Shown here piece after piece: positions 56,218 through 64,000 of a DNA stretch of 64,000 bases. Position 1 is the stretch's first letter, and each line of letters starts with the position of its first letter. This DNA is from Codonopsis lanceolata (taxonomy: Eukaryota > Streptophyta > Magnoliopsida > Asterales > Campanulaceae): positions 74,868,728 through 74,932,727 of the forward strand of contig CM028384.1 of assembly GCA_013146195.2 (NCBI GenBank), written 5' to 3'. The translations under genes and the position numbers were made by a program. The notes under the pieces were generated by a model. The model was not told the origin of the DNA. It did no database searches and saw only the letters and a program-made list of their open reading frames with translations.

Positions 56218-57498
56218 TCAACCGACATTCTTTAACAATCTTAGACGCTGCACTGTCTCAACAAAACTTCTGCAAAGATGAGAAATTCATAAGATGATTA
56301 TTAATTCGTACAAATTTAAGAATTAGGACCATTTGATAAATTCTTAGCATATATACAAGAATTTTGTTTCAAAATATATACACCCTTCGTTTATTGCACT
56401 ATTGGAATTTTTTGAGTTAAAAATATTATTATTTCTTTTATAAAAAATTGTAAAATGATTTAGAAACAGATGAAATATATATTTTATATTTACAATTCTT
56501 AAGCACGCACTTAATATTAAATAACTTACCCCCAAGGTACATCTCCAGCAAGTAACCAGTCTCCTTCTTTGTCCTGATAAGTGAGTTTGTATGATTTCAC
56601 ATCTTCTTGACCTGTATCCAAACAAGCTCAGTTAGACAAAATTGAAACCCTTATTTCAACCTTACACACAACACGCAGGCAAAACGCGGCTCAAACATTA
56701 CAATAATTTAAGAATACAGAAATACTTAAATATCAGCTTTCAAAGTGATTAAATTAAGTCTGACATGTTAAAGTTGGACTATTTTTTTACTGTATTTTTT
56801 TTTAATAATAGCGGTGGTTAATAAACTACAAATCCCCCAACCACCAAAAATGAACACACAAAAAAAAAAAAGGAGAGAAAATCAAATAAATAGAAGAAAA
56901 ACTCACATTTCCCAAACATGCCAATCAAAGTATGGGTTAGCGTTTGATAAGAGCTATGTAGACCTAAGTCAATCTTTCTTGCTATTCCCACTCCTTCCAT
57001 TTTCACCTTCACATACATTGATTTTAATCCTCCACCGCCGCCGCCATGCTTCTTGTGGCATAGTTTCCTCCTCCATGATTTAACCGGCGGCCACCCAACC
57101 ACATCATCTTCATTTCTGCAATTCAATCAAATAACAAAAAACCAATCACCCTTTGTTGTTTTTGAAAAAAAAAAACAAACTCGAATTGGTTTCAATCAAA
57201 AAAATGAAAATAAATAAAGAAATTACTTGTTCATGATGGAGCAGGTGGGCTCAAGGTCACTGATATTATCATCTTGGTCAGACAAGTTGTTGTTCCAAAC
57301 CAAGAGAGGGAGTGTTTGGGGTACATGGAAATTATCGAATTCAAAGGCTTCATCAAAGCTACGTTTACAATTCTTAACAAGGGTAATTGAGTCAGACCCA
57401 GAACCGTCGTAATTAGGTTCATAACCATTACCATAGCTGTTAAGATCAAACCCCTTAATTGAGTTGCCTGGAAGACCAAGACCCAATTGAAGCTCCAT
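56218..57498 (-). CDS. IAA29-like: Aux/IAA auxin-response repressor, four exons
   Basis: Exons at 57498-57227, 57115-56907, 56611-56530 and 56269-56218 join at GT-AG sites in frame to give 204 residues. Aux/IAA proteins sit in the nucleus, bind ARF transcription factors and TOPLESS, and are destroyed when auxin joins them to TIR1/AFB. Visible here: an EAR-like LxLxL start (MELQLGLGLPG, 1-11); the degron VVGWPPVKSWRRK (about 96-108), complete; a glycine run (115-120); domain III MYVKVKMEGVGIARKIDLGL (from 124) with the PB1 lysine; domain IV, YQDKEGDWLLAGDVPWGSFV and VQRLRLLKNVG, with the acidic OPCA stretch. The short divergent domain I and KRSFDEAF block recall the IAA29 group; that subgroup is a guess. 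Length is normal. Exon 2 to 3 joins as GK-C-QEDV. No damage is seen. Confidence 0.92.
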
Positions 57499-57599
57499 AT
57501 ATATCTATTAACAATAATTAAACTAGCACAAAATCTTCCCCAACAGCAACAATACAAAAAATAATTCAGTTGGTTGCACACAGAAGGTGTTCGTAGAAA

Positions 57600-57699
57600 T
57601 GTCCAGGTGAAAATTAGAGAGAGAGTTGTAAAGGATTTGGATATGTTGTATAATAGGCTATATATATATATATATATATAATATGTGTATGTATATGTT

Positions 57700-57740
<41 letters not shown>

Positions 57741-57960
57741 GGAGAAAGAGGGGGGAAGAGGCGAAGAGCCCGGGGAGGGCGGTAAATGGAGAAAGAAGTG
57801 TCGGAAGGGCAACAAATTTTGTGTTAGTGTGTGTAAGTATGATTACCAGACAGAGAGCCGACCCAGTTGTTGTGCTGTTCCCGTTGCTATTACTTTTTCG
57901 CACCCGACACAATCGGCCCCCCATCTTTTTTTTGCTTCTCTCATCCTAGTCTCATTAATA
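57600..57960 (-). promoter_or_regulatory. Aux/IAA promoter and leader region
   Basis: A TATATATA tract (57660-57680) could serve as TATA box. A (GA)n run (57703-57732; CT on the gene strand) lies upstream. TGTCGG-type auxin response elements occur in opposite orientations at 57799-57804 (plus) and 57904-57909 (minus, as CCGACA), 300 and 405 bases before the ATG. ARFs bind such sites and many Aux/IAA genes are auxin-induced; their use here is inferred. Confidence 0.5.
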
Positions 57961-58363
57961 CGCGTGTACCTCACTCCTCCACCTACCATACATACTAAAG
58001 CCTAAAGGGATTCGACAACTAGACACTAGTGCCAACCAAACTGGTTCGAGCTTGACTCGGTTCAACTCCATTAATTTTAGTGAAGTTTAACTATCATTCT
58101 AGGTTTGATTATATATTCTTTAACATATTTATAAAAAATCACTTTTAAAAATTATGTTTATAATATTTATAACATTTTATCTTTATACTTCACTTGTGTT
58201 GTTATTATATTGTCTGTGATTAAATATTTTTATAATTATAACAAATTTTATTAATAATAGTAATATATCTTTTAATTATTAAACTTTTTCAACGTGGATT
58301 CGATAGATGAAACATGTGAAGTTTAAGCAAACGTTGAATGACAAAAAAAACTTTATATATGCT

Positions 58364-59206
58364 TGAAGGGACCCAACCTGGGTCCTCCTGCGTGGAAGCG
58401 ACCACGTGGATTCCAATTAAACTTGGGCAGGTCTCACTAAGGCCGGCGACCATTAATGAGCCGACCATAATCGATGACCATTAACTAGCCGACTATTATC
58501 CTCCATAATGATCGAGGATCATTCCGAGGATCGAACCCGACCATCCATTACGACGAAGATCAAAGTCATGCTCGACAGACCAACCTTCCATGACAACGAC
58601 AGACCTGACCCATAGCCTGTACATAGCCTCCAGATGTCATCTTCACAAGAGGCGAGCAAGCCATGCAAGCCGTTGTAACTTAGCGGCTCATCAACCGCCT
58701 ACAATTAGCACATCACGCTATCTGTCAACCACTCAGGAACTGCCAGCAAGCTGATCAGTGAACAAGTCCCACCATCAGGGACTCCCATTCCAATCATGAT
58801 CTCAACTCCAAACTACTATGAAAGGAAGCTTTTCCCTTTAAGAAAGTGTATGATTTACTCTGCATTCAAAGACATATAAGAGCTTTTGCACACATTAGAC
58901 ACAAATGAGGATTATTGTCAAACACACACCGGAAGCTTAAGGAAACGCCTAGCTCCGGCATACATATAACTCCCTGATTACCGACTCTCACACTTAAGGA
59001 CTATAGCTGGGAAACCCCCAGCACCCTAATGGTAGTCTTCTTTCAGGTAACCAACGGCCAAGAGCAAGCGCAAAGCCCAGATATCCTATCAACTTTGGTA
59101 TGTCAAGTACCCACATACACCGACGTGAATATCAATTCCAGACACGTCAGCTCCGATCCATTACGTAGACTACCAGCATAGTCAGCCCATCCTTGTGGCG
59201 TGATCA
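58364..59206. mobile_element. Probable solo LTR, GC-richer
   Basis: An 843-base block starting TGAAGGGACCCAACCTGGGT and ending GTGGCGTGATCA, with 5-mers ATGCT (58359-58363) and ATGTT (59207-59211) outside. There is no reading frame and no second LTR. Many GACC/CGACCAT motifs and a CATATAAG (about 58872) fit an LTR of the Tat/Ogre kind. The family is uncertain. Confidence 0.55.
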
Positions 59207-59214
59207 ATGTTTTA

Positions 59215-60060
59215 TATAATTTGAAAAATTCATCTAGCTTAAGGTTGACTAGTTTGTATAACTTGATATTACCATTCTCACTGAACAGATACAAAATAAA
59301 GAGGAAATTGAGGATTAGCCTATCGGTTAACACACTCTCTGGACTTGAAATGTCAAATCTCTTGAAAGTTATTGGGGAATAGTTAGGGATAGGGCTTTAA
59401 AAAATACAAAATGAAGGGTAGAGAATTCAAAAAATTACAATGTATATTACTCGGAATTTTTTTCTAAATAAAGTAATTTATAAATAGGATATGATAATTA
59501 ACAAGTACCAGACATGACTATCTTTAGAAAAGAAGTAAAGCTTGAGGAAAGGTAAAATTAATTTAATAAAACTTGGGTCGGACTCATATATCAAGGAAAC
59601 ACCAAAAAGCATTGATTCTAAGTGTTAGGCAAGTCAAATAAACAAGCTAAATTTGAGCAATGTAGGTTTAACATTCATGCGATTGGAGCTGATTAATTGA
59701 TCCTAAAGCAAAAAGACATCCAAATTCAATCCAAGCAAACGAGTAGACAGGGAGGGTTGTACTTCTACTTCTAGGCCTCTAGAGTTCCAAGCGCGTGGGG
59801 GCTACAAATTGTCTCCAACCCAAATCAAGAAGGGGGTCCCACAATATTTAAAAGGCTAGCAAAGCCCTAGAGTTTGGAATCAAACTAGAAGGAAACAAGC
59901 AGTCAAGATCGACAGTTGAAGCGGGCCCCAACTACTTCACATCATTGTTCTCCCAATTTGGGACATTGCCTTCAAACATGCGTGTGACATCAACAACTAT
60001 TTTTCTTCTTTTTTCCTTGTAATAAAGCGGTGATATTCGGTAATGCCATCGTTGGTTCCA
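59215..60060. other. Intergenic, no gene recognised
   Basis: Short frames at 59103-59382 lie across the end of the LTR and have no domain. Confidence 0.5.
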
Positions 60061-60069
60061 AAATAAATA

Positions 60070-60585
60070 CTCCCCCCTTTCTAAATAATAATACTACCAT
60101 CTTGTTTTTCTTCTTCATTTTTTTAAAGAAAAAATATTTAATTTTTTAAGAAAAAATATTTAATTTTTTAAGAATTTTTTTTATTTTTTTAAAAAAAGTA
60201 TATATTATAGTTGTTAAAAACATAAAACATGAATTGAGTAGGGTATATATTATTGGTTCTCTTTAAAACTTTTAGATAAATTGATTTTTGACATAATATT
60301 TAAACTTATGATTTGGCAAAGATGAATTCAAATCATTTCATGTGCATTTATCTTTAAAAATAATATAAATAGTACGTATTGACCTTAAATAAAGTGCATT
60401 TCTATTCACGTATGCACGTTGAGGGGAATATTAAACACATAAAATATAAAATATGTAATATACATTACTGACGTTCTCTCTAATACCTTAAGTTTAAAAA
60501 AAAATTATATATTATATCAATACTTATAATAAAGTAAATTAATTGTGCAAATTCAAACATGACTATTATTTAGAAACCGATGGAG
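60070..60585 (+). mobile_element. Stowaway-type element
   Basis: TA then CTCCCCCCTTTCTAAATAAT at the left; reversed right end CTCCATCGGTTTCTAAATAA, then TA (60586-60587). 516 bases. Confidence 0.65.
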
Positions 60586-60589
60586 TATA

Positions 60590-60791
60590 CCGTTTCAAAA
60601 TAATTGTGTTACTTTTAAGAAAAATTAAAAATCAATTATCTATTTTACCTGACATAAAAAATGATTTTCATTGAATTGACACTAGTAGTGATAAATCGAG
60701 AATATTGAAAGAAAATAACAAAAAGTCGAACACTTTTTTAAAAAAACTACTGTATATTCAATATGAGACACTTATTTAAGGACGGAGGAAG
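60590..60791 (+). mobile_element. Stowaway-type element adjoining the previous one
   Basis: Left CCGTTTCAAAATAATTGTG directly after the TATA that ends its neighbour; reversed right end CTTCCTCCGTCCTTAAATAA before TA. 202 bases. Confidence 0.6.
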
Positions 60792-60964
60792 TAGCGTCTG
60801 TCTGATATAGGTTATCTTCTTGCGAAATTAAGTCTCTAATCTTTATAATGTTTTTAACTATATTCTTCGTACAAATATACAAATATATTTTTTAAAAGTA
60901 AAATCTATAGTCAAAAAGAAAAAAAAATATGTAAAATATATGACATAAGTAAAATAAATTTTCG

Positions 60965-61510
60965 TACATGGGGACAATTTAGAGAGGAAAAATACGTGGC
61001 TCGATGTCAAACAGCGTACTGTACAGTCTTACATTAAAAAAAACATATAAGTAAGATAAGTAATGGAATAAACTCAATAATAATACAAAAAAAGAGGACA
61101 ACCTTTTATTTTGTTGTTTTGAGCAAGTGTAACCTAGACAATTGGACGGAAACAATATATATATATATATATATATATATGAAAAATGATAATTAATTGG
61201 CTAAGTTATTAATTAGGAAACATATTTCCTCCAAATGTGCGTTTGTTTTGTTTATGTTTGGCCATGCATGTTAACTTGATAATCAATGAGTCCAATTCAT
61301 TGTACTCTGGAAGTCCGCAACCAGAGAAATGGACAACCTTTTGCCGCCTCAAAAGCATGTATGCATATTACAGAAATCAATTTTTACGTACCTTGTTGGA
61401 GAAGAAACAACTCACCACGTGGATATCACGTGCATACTTGCAACAAAATACACTTTTCTTATCTCTTTTTACTTTTTTGAGAAAAAAATATCCAGCTTGG
61501 CGCAAATTCG
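60965..61510 (+). repeat. Diverged duplication, copy 1
   Basis: Shares, in order, ACAA(T/C)TTAGAGAG, GTAACCTAG, CAATTG(G/A)ACG, a (TA)n tract, AAGTTATTA, (C/G)CCGCAACCA(G/C)AGAA(A/G)TGGACAA, and GGA(G/A)AAGAAACA...CACGTG...CACGTGC with 62270-62760. A reading frame in copy 1 (61237-61518) ends RTLLEKKQLTTWISRAYLQQ. I do not recognise it. Confidence 0.55.
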
Positions 61511-62005
61511 AGAGTTGAGTGAATTGAATAAACTAATTAAAATTTTTAAATTGTACCTCTTCAATTACGAGAGATCGAGTACTCATTATAATCATATCTT
61601 TGTAACAATTCACTTCAAATATACATATAATATAAGCTTCACCTTCCGCCTTTAACACTGGGAAAGCTGAGGTGACGTGACATTGTGGCAATATTTTTAT
61701 TATTAAATGCACTGTAGATTTTTAGTTAATTTGTGTGAAATTAATTCTACTTTTTAGTCAACAATGAATCCATAGTGAAAATTATATATATGCACCCACT
61801 TAACACAGATATATACTCAACATCAAATTAATTCATCAATTAATACTCCCAGCTATTTGTGTTAAGATCTAGTTTGCTTTTCAAAGTCAAAAAAAATTCA
61901 AGTAATATTTTAAATAGTTTATTAATAATAAAATGATAATTTTATGATTTCATTTTTTAAAGTGGACTTTATAAGTAAAACATTCTAAAATAGGATAGTG
62001 AACTA

Positions 62006-62204
62006 CTCCCTCCATTCCGAGAAAGAGTCATCTATTTCATTTTGAGATGTTTCACTTAAAAAGTTTACTTTCAAAAATTCAGACATAAAAGTATTATTTT
62101 ATAACTAATGAGCTACTTAAAAGTGTCATTTTAAAAAAAAAATTAACTTTCAAACAAAATTCTTCGCTCGAAATGGAAAGATTATTCATCTGAAACAAAG
62201 GGAG
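62006..62204 (+). mobile_element. Stowaway MITE
   Basis: TA, CTCCCTCCATTCCGAGAAAG ... reversed right end CTCCCTTTGTTTCAGATGAA, TA. A partial inverse copy of the same family precedes it (61878-62004). Both lie between the two copies of the diverged duplication. Confidence 0.75.
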
Positions 62205-62269
62205 TATATACTAAATGTATAGCTAATTTTGGACGTTTGTTTTAGGAAGAGTTTAAAATTACCGACTAG

Positions 62270-62439
62270 ATGGTGGAGAGGGACAACTTAGAGAGCGAAC
62301 ATACGAGGTTTGAATAAGCTTGATCATGTCAACCGGCATACAATACTATCTTTGAAGGAAAATACAAATAAGTAGGATAAATTAAGAAAAACATTAAAAA
62401 TTAATGTAACCTAGCTAGCTACGCAATTGAACGAACAAT

Positions 62440-62478
<39 letters not shown>

Positions 62479-62770
62479 TTTAGCCAAAAAAAAAAAAAGA
62501 TTTTAATTAAGTTATTAGCTAGGAGACATATAACCATACGTGCTTTTTTGCTTAATTTCTTAATGTTGTTTAATTAATTATATGTAGAATAGTAGTCTGG
62601 AAATTACGAACAGTGGAGGCCCGCAACCACAGAAGTGGACAAGAATCGAATTTGCCTTGGTGGAAAAGAAACAGAACAACACGTGTACTTCACGTGCGTC
62701 CAACAAATTACCAGCTCTACACACCATGAAAGTGCAGGGAATATGACTACACCAAAAAAGGCAAATATTA
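62270..62770 (+). repeat. Diverged duplication, copy 2
   Basis: Partner of 60965-61510, about 1.3 kb apart. It has a (TA)n/(GA)n tract at 62440-62479. The overlapping frame 62635-62838 is short and unrecognised. Confidence 0.55.
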
Positions 62771-62779
62771 TTTTACTAG

Positions 62780-63045
62780 TACTTTCATGCATCTACAGCA
62801 CCATAAACTACAATAATAAAATAAAAATAAATAAATAAAATGTGTTGCTAGTACCTTAACTATTGCTCAAATCTTATTAACTAAAATTTGCATATAGTAT
62901 AAATAAACCACATTAATAAGCCGTACATACTCGCTCGTAACAAGTTTTAATCTTAAGTAATAATATCCTTATCACTAATGTTATAATTTATATATTAATT
63001 AATTGTACATGCTTGCTCGTAACGCATATGCTAGTATTTATAACT

Positions 63046-63112
<67 letters not shown>

Positions 63113-63237
63113 AATAATAATATAACTTTTAGACATTATAATTGGATTGTTAATCTCTTCCATGGTTATAATTTTTTTATATTGTTACTAATATTAAACA
63201 ATTTTTTTACCTAAATACTTTTAAAATTAATATAAGT
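62780..63237. other. AT-rich intergenic with (TA)n at 63047-63107
   Basis: About 30 TA units. No gene. Confidence 0.7.
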
Positions 63238-63693
63238 TTCTAGCTAACGTGAGATACATATTTTATATTAAGAATAATGGTAATTTTTTATCTAAAGACT
63301 TTTAAAATTAACATTTAACTTGATAATAATATTAGAAGTTATTTTGTTAAAAACTTTTAAAATCATAATTTATTTTTAAACAATGTGAGATAATTATTTT
63401 ATATTTTTATTGGTAATGAAAGTTTAAGTCTTTTATCTAAAAACTTTAAAACCAACACCACATTCTAACCATGAGGTATACATATTTTCTATTAGTAATA
63501 ATAGTAGTAGATAAAAGACTTTTTAACCAACATTCATTTCTAAACAATGTGGATGCATATTATAAAATTAAAATCAACATCACGTTCCAACCAATGTATG
63601 ATGCATTTCTTCTATTGGTACTTAATAATAGAATTTTTTAAACCAACATCAATTTCTAACCAATGTGAGATACATCTCTTCTATTGTTGAAAA
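63238..63693. repeat. Tandem repeat family A, second locus
   Basis: Units with AACCAATGT(G/A)(A/T)GAT, CTATTGGTA and AAAACCAACA(T/C)CA. The last ~130 bases before 63694 are nearly the same as those before 572. Confidence 0.8.
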
Positions 63694-64000
63694 ATTAGTG
63701 TTTTTAGTGAAAGAAATTGTGCAACTTGAGGCACGAATTTCTTTACGTGTCATTTGTTTGTTGACGAAGGTAATTGTGCAAATGTGTTCTACTCGGTGAG
63801 AGCATCAAAATGATATATTTATTTGTCAAAATCGAGTTTTGGATAATAAGATATCAAGACTTAAAGTATAATACTTGTTAACAAAATTAGTGTTTTTAGT
63901 GAGAGAAATAATTGTGCAACTTGAAGTACGAATTTCTTTACGTGTCATTTGTTTGTTGGTGAAGGTAATTGCCCAAATGTGTTTTACTCGGTGAGAGCAT
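63694..64000. repeat. Tandem repeat family B, second locus (runs off the window)
   Basis: ATTAGTGTTTTTAGTGA starts at 63694 and 63886, period 192. The second unit continues beyond the end. Confidence 0.88.

Overview
This is nuclear DNA from a plant, most likely a eudicot. It is very AT-rich, has long (TA)n and (TAA)n microsatellites, and is packed with plant-type transposons: Stowaway, hAT, MULE, Harbinger-like, Helitron, tRNA-derived SINE and an Athila-type Ty3/gypsy element. I see two genes that look intact, both on the minus strand. One is a single-exon glycosyltransferase family 17 gene (20320-21405). The other is a four-exon Aux/IAA auxin-response repressor (56218-57498) whose exons I joined from splice sites and conserved domains. 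Most of the rest is transposable elements, broken gene pieces and simple repeats.

Layout. 1-1.3 kb: two adjoining tandem-repeat families, which reappear in the same order at 63.2-64 kb. 1.6-3.3 kb: a hAT-like element beside fragments resembling exocyst SEC5 and a leucine-rich-repeat protein, then a MULE-type terminal repeat. 3.5-10 kb: nested MITEs, a trinucleotide microsatellite, a GC-rich insertion and a 91-bp SINE. 11.6-19.6 kb: Helitron remnants mixed with hAT and MULE non-autonomous elements. 20.3-23.7 kb: the glycosyltransferase gene, its probable leader intron and promoter. 24.1-25.6 kb: a Pack-MULE with ~105-bp inverted ends and a perfect 9-bp target duplication, carrying a TOR-kinase HEAT exon joined to a CCCH zinc-finger piece. 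27-29.3 kb: minisatellites and a second SINE. 30.3-31.7 kb: a second MULE with ~190-bp inverted ends and a calcium-dependent protein kinase fragment. 34.4-35.2 kb: a Helitron 3' end with helicase remnant. 35.4-48.1 kb: a complete but decayed 12.7-kb Athila-like retrotransposon. 50-56 kb: nested MITEs, including a hAT MITE inside one copy of a tandem duplication whose other copy is the empty site. 56.2-58 kb: the Aux/IAA gene and promoter. 58.4-59.2 kb: a likely solo LTR. 60-63 kb: Stowaway elements and a diverged duplication.

The most interesting content is the cluster of at least three MULE-type loci holding pieces of unrelated regulatory or housekeeping genes (TOR, CCCH zinc finger, CDPK, SEC5, LRR) within 30 kb, two of them with terminal repeats and target duplications readable in the sequence. 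The second is a set of twelve paired 18-bp palindromes confined to the Athila-like element. The functions of the two intact genes (N-glycan-type GlcNAc transfer; auxin signalling) are not connected to each other.

Limits: all family names come from reading translations and repeat ends by eye, with no database search or alignment. Boundaries supported by target duplications are the firmest.
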